From positions 131,071 to 195,070 of the forward strand of contig SDOX01000145.1 of the NCBI GenBank assembly GCA_004565275.1: 64,000 nucleotides of DNA, written 5' to 3'. The DNA is from Nannochloropsis salina CCMP1776. Taxonomy: Eukaryota; Sar; Eustigmatophyceae; Eustigmatales; Monodopsidaceae. The notes under the pieces are model-generated. The model did not search any database, had not been told where the DNA came from, and saw only the letters and a program-made list of their open reading frames with translations. Below, piece after piece: positions 10,053 to 21,109 of this stretch; position 1 is the first letter of the stretch, and each line of letters begins with the position of its first letter. Position numbers and translations under genes: made by a program.

Positions 10053-10994
10053 TCATGCAAACGTGGACAGGAGCATTTTGTCCAGTACCCTGTCTGGCAG
10101 CATGTGCTTCATGTAGTGGGCGAAGATGGCAGGCAAGCCATCGATATTCGCCACCACCTCCCGTGTCTTCGGGTACCGGTCCATCAAGGCCTGACGAATC
10201 GCTTTCGTCGTGCAGTCTGGGGTGTCGGCCTTCGCCATGATCGAGTCCGTCGATCCCTCTTTGATCATGTGCCCGTAGACTTTCAGTTCGCGCGGGTCCT
10301 CCGCCAATTTGGCTTGGGAGGCAGACTGACTCTTCTCGAAGATGGCGCTCCGGACCGCACCGGGTTGCACGACCGTGACGGACACATTGTAATGCGCAAG
10401 CTCCAGACGCAAACCGTCGCTCAAGGACTCCAAGGCGTGCTTGCTCGAACAATACCCGGAGGCACGTGGGATGGTCAAGAAGCCGGCGATGGAGGAAATT
10501 TGCACGATGCGGCCTGCCTGCGCTCGAAGCAAGGGGAGGAATTTCTGTGTCAACCGCAAAACACCCCACACATTCACATCGTAAATCTTTTGCATCCCAG
10601 CCACATCGTGGTGCTCCACCGTGGAGGCTGTCATGATCCCGGCGTTGTTCACCAGGCCCCACACAGGAATGCCTCGTTCGGCAGCATCAGCCGTGATCTT
10701 TACGTAGGCCTCGTCAATCGAATCTTGCGACGTCACGTCCAAAATGACAGGTACTAGAGTAGACTTGCCTACAGACCGGAGCATTTCGGCGTCATTTTCC
10801 TTCCGAACACCAGCGTAGACGACAAAGTCGTCGGCCAGATGGACGGCAGCGTCGTACCCTATACCCGTGGAGGCCCCCGAAAGCACTACGGCAGCCCCCC
10901 CAGAAGGTGGAGTGGGGTACTCACGGCGAGACGCATAGTTCAGGAGCAAGGGAATGAGACTTAAGAGGAGTCCGATGAGGAAAATCTTGAGCAT
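10053..10994 (-). CDS. Membrane-anchored short-chain dehydrogenase/reductase
   Basis: Classical SDR oxidoreductase, a single exon of 313 aa. Residues 1-20 form a hydrophobic helix followed by RR, suggesting an ER or other membrane anchor with a cytosolic active site. The NAD(P)-binding SGASTGIG lies at 39-46, NNAG follows near residue 118, and the catalytic Ser of QISSIAG precedes Tyr181-CSS-Lys185. PG-motif VVQPGAV follows. The first residue of the glycine motif is Ser instead of the usual Thr, which is common. The architecture recalls 11-beta-hydroxysteroid, retinol and 3-hydroxybutyrate-type SDRs, but the sequence alone does not fix the substrate. The ATG at 10994 is the only start that keeps the anchor. 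Confidence 0.92.
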   Translation of the reverse strand: MLKIFLIGLLLSLIPLLLNYASRREYPTPPSGGAAVVLSGASTGIGYDAAVHLADDFVVYAGVRKENDAEMLRSVGKSTLVPVILDVTSQDSIDEAYVKITADAAERGIPVWGLVNNAGIMTASTVEHHDVAGMQKIYDVNVWGVLRLTQKFLPLLRAQAGRIVQISSIAGFLTIPRASGYCSSKHALESLSDGLRLELAHYNVSVTVVQPGAVRSAIFEKSQSASQAKLAEDPRELKVYGHMIKEGSTDSIMAKADTPDCTTKAIRQALMDRYPKTREVVANIDGLPAIFAHYMKHMLPDRVLDKMLLSTFA

Positions 10995-11925
10995 CGTGGC
11001 CTAAGTGAGGTCTGGGAGGGGCGCAAGGAAAGAGGAGGTGCAGAAAAATCATGTAGCGTAGCGTTTGCCGTCCACCGTGTCCATCGACCACGTCCAAGAA
11101 ATAAATGCACGCCAATCCTACTCCTCCAAGACGTCGAAAAGCTCACAATAAAGTTGATGTTACGCGTGCTTGTGGTAACCCTAAAGAAAAGCGGGGCGTG
11201 CGTGGCTCAAGACGGGGGGTAGTAATACCTCCCCCCTGCCCAGCCTCAGAGCTTTGCGTCTCCTCTATGCAGCCCATTCAATCTCACTATATGCTCCCCC
11301 CAAAAAAAACCGAAAATAGAACCAAGAGAAGAACTACATATTGCTTTGTCCGAACAACTACGCTCGACCTTCGGAAAGAAACGGGTGTGTTTTTTCATCC
11401 TGCCCCCTTTGGAGGCATAATCCGGGCAATGGCCCTCTTATTTATAGTAGTAGTGTAGGTGGATCCTCCTATACACCCTGGCCTGTGACCTCATCATCTA
11501 TTTTCTTTCCCACCCTCTCTCATCCCTCTACCTCCTTCCATGGCTCCGCTTTCGCGGGTTTTGGCCACATCCGACGTGGCAAGCGTGGGCATCCTCGACA
11601 GGAACCTTTGACGTCGTCGCTCCATCACCTCCGTGTTCCTCGTGGTATCGCGGTGCATGTGTTTTTTTCAAAGTCTAGGGATTGCCCCGTTAACTTTGTT
11701 CTCTGCTAACCATGGCCATTTCAACGAAACATTTCGTAGCTCAACCCCATGACGTCCTTTAATGCGGCTCCTCATTCATGACCGCTCTCGTCTAGCTCTT
11801 TTTCTTGCACGTTCGCAACCCTTTGCTCCAACGGTCCCGACATACACCCTCGTTGCCTTCTCCTCCGCCCAACTCTCAAGTCTCCTTCAAATCTCACCCT
11901 CGCTCCTCCTCATGGCCTCTCCCGC
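10995..11925. other. Intergenic region between SDR and the plastid unknown gene
   Basis: About 930 bases. The left half should hold the SDR promoter and the right half the 3' UTR of the gene ending at 11926. Only short unconvincing frames are seen. Confidence 0.5.
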
Positions 11926-13314
11926 TCATTTCTTCGCTTCGTCCTTGAACCACGACAAAGGGGGTGGAATGGTCACCCAGTCCTCCCCCTTGATCCCGTC
12001 CGTCGAGTCTTCAAATTCCAGGCCCGAGAACTCCACCACGTCGTCGTGGCCGTCCGTCGCCTGAGAGGAATAAAGGGAAGGGAGTTGCCGTCAGGATGTG
12101 CGTTGATTTAAGCATCTTTGCCGCCAGACAAGCGACATCTCATGGAATCATCCATTGACACCGTCAATGGGTTCGGGACACACACTCCCATGTCTTTTTC
12201 TGCCCCCCATCCTACGCACCACACGAGCCATTTTCAATATATCCTCGTCGCTCATCCAGTGGTTGTACGTGTCCGGATCCTCCGGGACAGGGGAGCGCGT
12301 TGCGTGCGTCTCCATGATCCATACTTTCTGCTCGAGCTCTGGTTGTGCTTTGTGTAGATCCCGATAGAACTCTCGCATGGCTTTGGCCCCCTGCTTACCC
12401 CGGGAGAGGATGATGGTCCGCCAGCTTGCCTGCATGGCCTTGACCATGGCGTCAAAGGAGGCAGGTGGGTAGTACTCGTTGTAGGCGTTGATGGAGGCCT
12501 CGATTTCCTCCGAGGTCAGCTCCTTGGCCTCCTCCCGTTGGCCCTCGCCCTCCATCTCCCCCCGCGCCCCGCCCTCCTCGGCACCTTCGATGGTGTAGGC
12601 CACGGGGGAAGGCTCCACGTCGTCGAACTCTCCAAAACCGCTCTCTACCCATGCGTCCAGGTTATCGTCGCCCAAGACCTCGTATTTAGTGAAGCTTGGG
12701 GCCGTGGAGACGCCGGTTTCCGGGTATGCCTGAGAGGGCGGGGAGGAGGGAGGATGGAGGGAGGGAGGAAGGAAGGGACAGGAAGCTGGTGATAAGCGAC
12801 GGATAGAAAAGAGACCCTTATGAGAGTTGAAGAGGAAGATAGGTGTAAAAGCCAACCTGATCGGCATCGGATGCCAAGGGGTTCCAGAGCTGGATGCGGC
12901 GAGGCGAAGCGCCGATGTTGCTTGTCGCGCGATAGACGCGGTTTCCAAGGTGGTCGATCCATAAGTAGACAAACAGGTTGTCCGTGGCCGGCTTCAAGTT
13001 GGGTTCGGGCATGGGCACCCCCTCACGCGTGGTCTCAGAAACGACGACATTCAACTTGGTAAGTGGTTCTGTGCGAGGGCGAGGGAGGTCGGGGCCCGAG
13101 GCAGGAATTGGAAGTGAGGGAAGGACAAGGTCAAGGCGACGACTTTGGTGGCCAGCAAGAGAACCCCTCCCATCTCATCAATTCGGAGGCTATCGAAGCA
13201 GTGCTTCTCGGTGCTATTACCTGCGACAAGTCTTGTGCCCGGGCGGCTGGCGGGGAAGATGAAGGCGCTGCCCACCGTGGCTAAAGCCAGCATTGACAGA
13301 GACAACCGCTGCAT
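11926..13314 (-). CDS. Unknown plastid-targeted protein, four exons
   Basis: No family is recognised. Exon 1 (13221-13314) encodes a signal peptide ending VGSA followed by FIFPASRP, matching the ASAFAP-type cleavage motif for import into secondary plastids. Exon 2 (12857-13068), exon 3 (about 12184 or 12220 to 12729) and exon 4 (11926-12060) continue the frame with matching phases (1, 0, 0). Only the exon 3 donor is ambiguous: GTGCGT after 12220 or GTGTGT after 12184. The protein has a compact beta-like segment (LFVYLWIDHLGNRVYRATSN), an acidic low-complexity stretch near 12530-12620, then a helical segment with WRTIILSRGKQGAKAMREFY. It ends in an acidic, Trp-containing tail. About 290 aa. 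It is probably a conserved algal plastid protein; the function cannot be inferred. Confidence 0.75.
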
Positions 13315-14333
13315 CCTTCCGTTTGTAATTGCGTTTATGCTTTAAAACGTCCTCTCCTGAGCTGCTATCTGTAATATATCGCATAGCGGGAAATAAAAAA
13401 GTGCCATAAGAAATAAGAAAAAGGGACATGATGCTGCAGCAGATCCGAGGGTTAGACAACAGCAGAAGTGTCGCGGTGACGACCATGAAGGAGTGAAATG
13501 GCAAGGAAAGGTTTTGTCATAAGCACGCTGAAGTAGTTTCATACGATGGATATGCACGAGGTACAAGGCTTTATGGATAAATGATCGAGCAAACTGGGTA
13601 AGTTGTACGAGCAAGATACCACCAGTGGATCGAGAACCACACGACGCATTCCGCCGCGAGCTTTGGTTCGAGTGCCCGGAAGATCCATCCCCTCCCCAAA
13701 TAACCCCACGCCATATTTCGATTCACCACGAGAAGATGATGGTGAAGAAATGACAGCAGTGCGTGCCACGGAGTGAAGTTTGCCCACAGTCTGGCCTCGA
13801 AATGTTAGGCGACAGGGCTCAGGGAGCAGTTGCTGTTAGCTAGGATTGCTGCAAGCCGCATTATTAAAACCAACCCCCCGCTGTCACAGACCTGGGGGAC
13901 TCGCACACACACGGGACAGGTTTCTGAGCGCGGCAACGCGACGCAACGCGCGGGGCTTCGCGCACGAAAGGTTTACATTACGTGTTGATAATTATGTGTT
14001 GTTGGTTATCGATCACTTTGCGGTCATGTCAAGGCGTTTCAAGCCAGCGGCAAGCGTGGTATTGATAATGCAACAGCTGCTCGCTGCGAAGGGAGGCCGA
14101 CCGGGTTCATTGTTCCATGTGAGGCCTCGCGCGCAGGATGTGAACATCGAAACGTGGGATGCAGGAGAAAGCGGAGAGCTTTGGCGTGATTTGTGTTTTG
14201 CATGTCGGCAACGTTATGATATGGAAATGAGAGTGCTTTTCGTGAGGACAAACACGCTATGGGACAGCAATAGCTACCACTCGATCCCGTTACGTCGTTT
14301 ACTTTTTAAACTGTCGTTTCGCGAGTTTTGTCT
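13315..14333. other. Intergenic region
   Basis: About 1 kb upstream of the plastid unknown gene and downstream of the surface-protein gene, both on the minus strand. A 200-codon plus-strand frame (13846-14448) lacks an early ATG and any recognisable motif. No RNA gene was found. Confidence 0.45.
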
Positions 14334-16313
14334 TTACATAATTGTAATTCCATCCACCCCGCCCTCCTCGTCACGTTCTTGGGGCGAGTTGCACGGCCAG
14401 ACAGGCAGATATGTCACCAACGACCCTGACGGTGTGAGTTCCACCTGACTACCTCCCTCAACCCTTGCACTTACCTTCTCTCCCTCACATAAAAAAGCTT
14501 CTTCCTCCTGCCCTGTGCGCGACCGGTTGAACCGTGAAGCAGCAAGCCCCCAAAAAATATATTCAGCCACGTCCGTCTTTTTCACGTACACGCCCACGCC
14601 CACAATAACAATGAGAAGGAAGCACGCCCCTGCACCCAAAAGGACTCCTCGACGCCTTGCAGATGTCTGGTGGCTATGAGTGTCAGGTGTGTCTGACTCC
14701 AGAGACGAGGCTCCTTGAAGAGACTGGATGGACGCCATGGGGAGCAGATTGCCTTCGAAGGCCGTTTGGATTTCCACATCGCAAGCGAGTCCCTGATAAC
14801 CTCGAGCACACAGACACACCGCCTCTTCCTTTTCCCCTGCCATGCCCGACACCCCCTCACTACGTGGCGTACACACCCCTCGACGATGGCAAGCGTTCTC
14901 GGCGCCTCCAGGGCATTCGATGTCGCACCGGTGCCCCGTCCATCCCGGTCCACAGTTCCCATGAGCAGCCAAGCACGCGTCCCGCAGGTCCTCGTGGGGG
15001 GGACAAAAATGATACGTCAGGTTTGAACGTGTCCAATGAATGCCATCCAGAGTCGCCTCCACCTCCACGCTACTTCCCAGGGCATCCCCGCCGTCACCGT
15101 CCTCTCTGTCGTCACGTCCTTGCACGCCAGGCAACGCAGGTACGGCGCACATCAGGGAACGGGCCGAGATGAGGGTGGCAGGCACTACCGCCCCTGTCCT
15201 TTCGTCTCCGAACCTGCAAGCCATCTCCGGCGTTGCTACGAAGGAGGTGCTAGCGCTCAGAATGACATGCGTGCCCTCTTCTGCCGTGCCCGCCGGGGGC
15301 GTCAGCCGGTCCACTCCGTACGTGATGGCGGTGGAGCACGAAGTGAAGGAGCGGGTCTCGCAGCAATTTTCGCAATTGCACTTGTAAGCACAGGCAGAGT
15401 CGTAACAGCATCGACACAGGGGGCTGCAAGGGCACGCGTCGCACGTCCCGTACGGGCAATGTGCGGTGGACGAAGGCAGGCATCCACAGGCCTCTTTGTG
15501 GCAAAGTTGGCAATTGCAATCCCGACATTCGGTCTTGTACTCAAATGTCGACGTAATAGTACACACAGAGGGTCCGGGCACGGCTTTGCAGATCCGAAGA
15601 AGCTGGATCTTGATCAGGCTTTCATTCAGGGTAGGAAGCATCGTTTCAGCGGGAGTTGGAGCCCTTATCACGGTATCAAATGCATTCGACCCAAGATTAT
15701 TACACTCGTAGTCGAGTTCTACGCGAGACAGCGCGTTCCATATTTCATAGTCATTGTAGATCGCGTGTCGGGCGGGCAATGGCGCGTCTACTGTCAGCCA
15801 TTTGTCGGTAGCCCAGCCACTAGCCTGAGGAATAGGTATCCTCACTTTTACACCGCCTGACGTGGCTTTGAGAATAAGGCTTGAAGGTGTGCACGGCTCG
15901 CTTGTTGAAGAGGAGGAGATCCACGCGTCAAAACGAAGGGTAGCATGTGGCCCGAAAGAGACAAGACCCGTCTCTGCATCTCGCTCCAACAAGGGGATTA
16001 CATTTATGGTGTCCGATAACGTGACACTCGGCAAAGTGCGATTCTTAGCTGGTTTCGCTTCTGCTGCAAGAACCGGAAATCGTGTTTCGTCGAGGTGTAT
16101 CATCCGACAGACATGGCTGCTGCCGTCCGTAGAATGATAGGCATGGATGAAAGGACTCACGGCGGGTAAAATTACCAAATATAGTCGACCAAGTGCTCCA
16201 GCGCCTAAAAAATATTTTCGTGTGTGTATTGATCGCATCGGCTCTTCAAGGGAGGACAGTGCATTGGACGTGGAAAGGAATACGAGAAAAATACTTGAGT
16301 CATAATGGGCCAT
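14334..16313 (-). CDS. Type I membrane protein with Cys-rich, IPT/TIG-like and EGF-like domains
   Basis: Probable cell-surface or endomembrane protein. It is a single exon of 659 aa from ATG 16313, or 634 aa from ATG 16238, whose MRSIHTRK is followed by a better signal-peptide-like helix. In order: a beta-rich ectodomain; a very dense Cys-rich segment (about 15340-15570, more than 20 cysteines, many as CxC or CC); an IPT/TIG-like beta-sandwich (about 15010-15330, with CRFGDERTGAVVPATLIS and SVEVEATLDGIHWT); EGF-like modules (about 14720-15010, CGPGWTGHRC and CLCARGYQGLACD); one transmembrane helix (about 14582-14647); and a short acidic cytoplasmic tail. No kinase domain is present. Ligand and role are unknown. 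A 16-bp palindrome lies about 120 bases upstream of the start. Confidence 0.78.
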   Translation of the reverse strand: MAHYDSSIFLVFLSTSNALSSLEEPMRSIHTRKYFLGAGALGRLYLVILPAVSPFIHAYHSTDGSSHVCRMIHLDETRFPVLAAEAKPAKNRTLPSVTLSDTINVIPLLERDAETGLVSFGPHATLRFDAWISSSSTSEPCTPSSLILKATSGGVKVRIPIPQASGWATDKWLTVDAPLPARHAIYNDYEIWNALSRVELDYECNNLGSNAFDTVIRAPTPAETMLPTLNESLIKIQLLRICKAVPGPSVCTITSTFEYKTECRDCNCQLCHKEACGCLPSSTAHCPYGTCDACPCSPLCRCCYDSACAYKCNCENCCETRSFTSCSTAITYGVDRLTPPAGTAEEGTHVILSASTSFVATPEMACRFGDERTGAVVPATLISARSLMCAVPALPGVQGRDDREDGDGGDALGSSVEVEATLDGIHWTRSNLTYHFCPPHEDLRDACLAAHGNCGPGWTGHRCDIECPGGAENACHRRGVCTPRSEGVSGMAGEKEEAVCLCARGYQGLACDVEIQTAFEGNLLPMASIQSLQGASSLESDTPDTHSHQTSARRRGVLLGAGACFLLIVIVGVGVYVKKTDVAEYIFWGLAASRFNRSRTGQEEEAFLCEGEKVSARVEGGSQVELTPSGSLVTYLPVWPCNSPQERDEEGGVDGITIM

Positions 16314-16331
16314 GAACGAAGGAAATTTCAA

Positions 16332-16747
16332 CCGTTGTTGCTAGCAAAGAGCATATGAATGAGGGTCATATAGCTCAGAATATTTATCTGTATATGATTT
16401 CGCTGGATGAGGGATCAACACGAAAGACTCGCGACACGATCGTGTCGTGAGATCGTGTAGAGACGAAGGCCATCGACTGTATTTAACCTCCTGGCAATCA
16501 TGTTCCCTTTTGGTCCCCGTCAATGCTTCATTTATGAAGAATGATGCTCTCAATATTTATGGGTTTCCCGGCTGTACGGGCAACGAAAATATGGAAAGAA
16601 TGAGGTACTACGCATTAAATCATACTGATGTGTTCTTTTGTACATTTTTGACTGTATGTTGAAATCTTTCTTCTGGCGGCTGACCGGAAGAAGAGATATA
16701 CATCATGTCGACTTCTTGATGGTCCAGGTAGTATCAATGGTCTCATT
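16332..16747. other. Intergenic / promoter region of the surface-protein gene
   Basis: About 415 bases between the surface-protein start and the LEA2-like stop, AT-richer than the genes and carrying the palindrome at 16432-16447. Confidence 0.5.
16432..16447. promoter_or_regulatory. Perfect 16-bp palindrome, candidate operator
   Basis: CGACACGATCGTGTCG is its own reverse complement. It lies about 120 bases upstream of the surface-protein ATG, where a dimeric transcription factor could bind. It may also be chance. Confidence 0.4.
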
Positions 16748-17696
16748 TTATTTTGACCGAGCAAGACTGACTTTTTTGGTGCTATGACAGTCCTTGTGTG
16801 TTTTTTGATCGTCCCATGTGTAGCTGAGGATACATTCTAGCTCGGATGACAAACGGAAATCGCTTTTCAAAATTGTGGAGAATCCTAATACATGCCCCTT
16901 TACCAACAAAGTGGTGGCCCCTTGATTCATATTACGAAGAAAACTGGCTCCTATCGTTTAGGTCATGAAAAAAAGCATTATATATGAAAGGGATGATTTG
17001 AGCAGACATGCTTTTATCTAAGCAATAACAAATATACCAGTCTTATATCTTATTCTTCCCCACCCATGAAATACTCTTCAAGCCTACGTTATGAATCATA
17101 CTTACCAAGCATACTCCAGGGCGCATCGAAGACTGCATGCAGCTTACGCGTGGTTGTCTCGCCTCCAGGAATCACGCCACCCTCCAGCACACCTGTACCC
17201 ACCCGAGATTCAGGACTCGATGGGAAATAGAAGTCCAATTCAACAGGATCAAAGGCAATCGGATAATTTTTATTTTTATTAACAATTTCGAGATCAACGT
17301 CGGCATCTACTGAGACGGATTCCATGCCATTTATCTTGAGAGAATTAATCTCAGTTGTTGTTGCTCGGATCTCTGGGGCTGTGAGGTTGATTGAAGATCG
17401 ATCAGAAATGAGAAAGTTGCTTCATATACAATTGTACAATTTGGGAAAAACGACAACAGATGAGCATCGAGCACGCCAGGCAAGCGTTTTTCTATACCGC
17501 CATGTTGTAGCCTGAGTCCTCCCCTTTACTCATCCCCTTTTTTCCTTCGAACCCTTCACTTAAACTTACCCTTAGGATAGTAGACACCTACTAGAGATGC
17601 GATTACAATGATAGGCAATAGCACAGAAGCGATACCAATGATGAGGCACCGACGGGTGACTCCGCACAATTTGCTGTTGACAGAGAAAGGCCACAT
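16748..17696 (-). CDS. Membrane-anchored LEA2/NHL-like protein, three exons
   Basis: Exons 17570-17696, 17106-17378 and 16748-16950 total 603 nt (200 aa), with matching phases 1 and 1 and strong donors (GTAAGT type). Residues 17-41 form one transmembrane helix after a short basic N-terminus. The rest is a LEA14/WHy-type beta-sandwich, with VDADVDLEIVNKNKNYPIAF and the spaced Asn-rich strand typical of LEA2, then TGVLEGGVIPGGETTTRKL, and in exon 3 GATTLLVKGHVLGF. In plants, NDR1/HIN1-like and LEA2 proteins with this layout sit at the plasma membrane or ER and act in stress responses; the role here is inferred from fold only. The C-terminus is a short Lys-rich tail. Confidence 0.82.
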
Positions 17697-18261
17697 TGTG
17701 GGTTTTCTGGTGAATACTCGCCTAGTCGGACACCCTGAAGCAAATGTGGGGAAATCGGGAGAGCCTTTGAGGTGTTAAATGTTCGTACAAATCGTACCAT
17801 CACAAGTGATAGGTGAATTCAGTATAGAAGCAAGTAAAGAAAAATACTGAACCGGCCAGAGCCCTACCTCACGTTCGATCGCAACAAGTCCTAATAGACT
17901 TTTTCAGAACAAACCAATTGTGCAAATGCGCATGACTATACTTGCAATGACATCTATGTTTGCAAATTCCTTGGAGACGAGATTCTTGAGGGACCACACG
18001 GGCCAAATGCGATTGACGGTTGGATCCGTGAGCTTAACGGGCGAAGCAAACGGAAGCGTCGGGGAACGTTCAAAATTTCAAACCAACCTCCCTAACCATA
18101 CCGGTAAGTCTTTTACGCTGCACCGCACCATCTTGACAGGTAGGACACAAGACAAATAATTTGAACAAGATGGATATACAAGACGCTTAGCAAGCTTTTT
18201 TCCATTTAATTAATAATTGTTTCTGAGTTACTTTGTCCTGTACGACCAACACGCATTCTTT
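17697..18261. other. Intergenic region LEA2-like / SURF6
   Basis: About 565 bases upstream of the LEA2-like ATG and downstream of the SURF6 stop. Nothing specific is seen. Confidence 0.5.
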
Positions 18262-20291
18262 CTACCGATGATGGTTATGACCTTTTCCAGTTCCACCGCT
18301 GTTCAATGCTTGTCCCTTTCTGCTTGCACTTCCACCACCGGCCTCTCTTTTTTTATTGAAATGCGTTTCTCCATCAAATTGCTCATTCCTCTTCTTCCCA
18401 GCACCTTCATTTAAAAAATCTGCCCTTTTTCCTTCAAAGCCTGCCCGACCTTGCCGGCCCCCGCTCTTCTCTTTGTTGTCCTTCTCCGCCTTGGACCCAG
18501 CTAGACAGCCTTCAACTCCTCCCAACTTTCTTTTCTTCAAATTAGCCTCTCGTTTCCCTTGTTTTTCCCTCTCTGCCGCTTCAATTTTTGCGGTCCTATC
18601 TCCCCATTTCTCTTTACTTTTTGCCTTGGCTTTTTCCTTCTTCTTGATCGCCTTCTTTAACAGCTTTGGATTATCCAGGATCTTTTCTCCGTGCGCGCTT
18701 TTCAATGCATCCCTCCAGAGTAATGCTGATGCCTCTTCTTTTCCTCCCTCGGTCGCCTGCAACTCCTTCAAGCGTTTCTCCTTCTCCTCAGCCTTCTTCA
18801 GCAACCCCACAAGGTTCTTACCACCCTTTTTCAAGTGCCGAGAAGCTACTGAAGCAGGAACGGCAATCTTACCAAATTGAATATCTACAGAGACGTCATT
18901 TTGATGATTGCTCCCACTGCTCAGACCCACCGCTACTGCTGCAGCAGCAGGTGAGGTCGTTGGAGAGGAGGAAGGAAGCGACGCGAGCTGCCCTTTCTTT
19001 CGCTTATTCTGGTTCAAATTGGCAGCAGCTGCCGCAGCTCTGCTGTTCTTGGCACTTCGACGGTTTCCACCTTCACTGACGCCTCCGCGTTTTGCCCGCG
19101 CCTCCTCAATTTTGAGCTACAAAGTTGAAATTGAAAAAAGGTAAGTGAACGTACTTTTATCAGATAATTAAAGCGACCACCCCTTGCTCAGGGCCCCTAA
19201 TACGTCAATCCTCCTCCCCCCTTCCCTCCCTCCTTACCCGCAAACGTTCCCGGAGCTCCTCGATAGACTTAGCCCGTGGTGTGGTACCGACCAAAGACAG
19301 AGGCCCCCGGGACGTCGACCCCTGGCCCGATTCCTTCGCTTTTTTGAAATTGTTGGCCGCGATATGAAGACCCCCGCCACCGATTTTATCCGCCTTTTCC
19401 TCTTCGTTGCCTCCTCCTTTTCGCCCGGGAGGTTTTGAAGCATCCCTTGCTTCCTTCGGCAAAGTCCCTCCCTTCTCATGTTTTTGATCGCCAGCATCGT
19501 CGTCGTCCTCCTCCTCTTCCTCTTCCTCCTCTCCCTCCTCCTCGCTCTCCTCGAAAACTCCGTCACTGTCACCATCGTTTTCATCCTCACTGTCCTCCCC
19601 CTCCCCCTCCCCCACCTTATTTGCATCTTCTCGCATCCTTTTACTTCGCTCCTTCTCTTCCTTCTCTTTAGCCGCCCTCTCTGTCTGAAGCTCCGTCACC
19701 GTCTTCATGTTGGCAGGATCAAATTTCATCTTCTTCCCTCGTTTCGATTCCTCCTTCTTCAATTGCTTGGGTGCAGCTTGCCGCTTGTTCTGATTATGGA
19801 ATGTTAATAGTACCACAGAGTAATAGCAAATGGATATTTCATTCGTATGAAGGGAACGATCGACGAAAAACATGTTCCCTCCCACCTTCATACAGTAGAG
19901 GAGGCGACAGTTCTGACTCTGTTGGCCTCCGATGTTCCATGCTACGACCCAGCAATCACATCCACGAGCATCAGGAGCAAGTCTTCCTACGATTTATTTT
20001 TGCCACCAGAAATTGCTGGATACGTCTCAATTCTACCAAACATGATTCACATTTTCAAGCTCTCTCCTCGGCCACGCCAATCGCTCCTCACTCGGTCCAG
20101 CGAACGATCAAATGTATACCACACTCAGAATTATTGAAGCGTACCTTAAAATATTTCGCATTAGCCTCGCCGTTGTTGTTGTCGTCTTTGGGTAAGTACA
20201 GCTCCGCAGGAACCAAGTTAACCATGCGGCTGAAATAGGCATTATTCTCCGCCAGCCGTCGCCGTAGAAAATTCTCATCTTGGATGGCCAT
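18262..20291 (-). CDS. SURF6: SURF6/RRP14 ribosome-biogenesis protein, three exons
   Basis: Nucleolar protein needed for early pre-rRNA processing and subunit assembly. Exons 20145-20291, 19238-19789 and 18262-19116 total 1554 nt (517 aa), all junctions phase 0. The N-terminal module FLRRRLAENNAYFSRMVNLV with PAELYLP matches the RRP14 N-terminal domain. An acidic Glu/Asp tract follows (about 19495-19620). The SURF6 core begins with SIEELRERLRLKIEEARAKRGG, which is completed only by splicing, and contains DNPKLLKKAIKKKEKAKAKS and KWGDRTAKIEAAER. The C-terminus is Lys/Arg-rich. The exon 1 ATG at 20291 fits the domain start. Confidence 0.93.
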
Positions 20292-21109
20292 GACTCCAGA
20301 GAAATGTTGCACTAAAATTAATACAAGATAGGAATCCTGTATAGGTACGTACACACCGTGAATGAGGGCGAATGTGCGTGTAAAAGAGGTGAGCATGTCG
20401 GGCATCCAAGGATACTACCAATGGGGTGGGTATCAGCCATGGCCTGGAGGAGATGGATGCAACGCCGGGCATTCCCATCCTCCCAGTCCACTTACGGACA
20501 CGGAATGAATAACAAGGAAATGTGAGCGCCAAATATACCCTACAATGCATCAGGTGTTGCGTGGAGGGTGCACTCGCCGGACTTAGGCCTGGCTAAAGCT
20601 TGAACCCTCCCCGGGACTCCCCGTCGCTAGGCGGCCGTTGGTACGCAAGCACGTTACCCCCTGCCTATACAGCTCATGGGTTTTCCCGTCAGTAGGTTCG
20701 ACGGCACGTGCGTGCGTGGACAATAAATAAGAGCAGAATATGGACGGACATTACGTCCCTGTGGCCGATACTTCCTCAAGATCGTTGACAACACCTATGG
20801 CAGCACCTGTACCCCGGCCCCCAACTTTTTATCTTGTCACATCAACACGCAAAACGACAAATCAAAAAGAAATCTTATGCAGACAAATCCTTTCGTTTTA
20901 AACAGGTTAAAGATTTTTTACGATAAGTATCTGCCTTTCGTCGCGACCATTTCCTTGGTGTCTCCCTGTCCGTCAGAGGCGGAAGAGGAAAGGAGAGGCT
21001 TGGGAGCCTGCTTTATTGCACAAAGCACAGGACTGTACCCGCTACTGCCAGTAACGCAGGGCTCTACGAGGCTAGAAGCTACTCCAAATTCTGCGTGGGG
21101 GTGGAAAGC
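20292..21109. other. Divergent promoter region SURF6 / Nudix
   Basis: About 820 bases between two outward-facing genes. A region near 20560-20680 was examined for a tRNA because of GC-rich arms, but no cloverleaf or proper B box was found. Confidence 0.5.

Noticed and set aside
9897-10757. 286-codon plus-strand frame
   Set aside because: Antisense to the SDR gene, whose motifs are unmistakable on the minus strand.
13846-14448. 200-codon plus-strand frame
   Set aside because: No ATG near its start and no motif; its right end overlaps the well-supported surface-protein gene on the other strand.
15036-15860. 274-codon plus-strand frame
   Set aside because: Antisense shadow of the Cys-rich/EGF-like gene; its composition follows from that gene.
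20560-20690. Possible tRNA
   Set aside because: GC-rich arms and a GGTTCAAGC-like segment are present, but there is no acceptor pairing, A box or proper B box.
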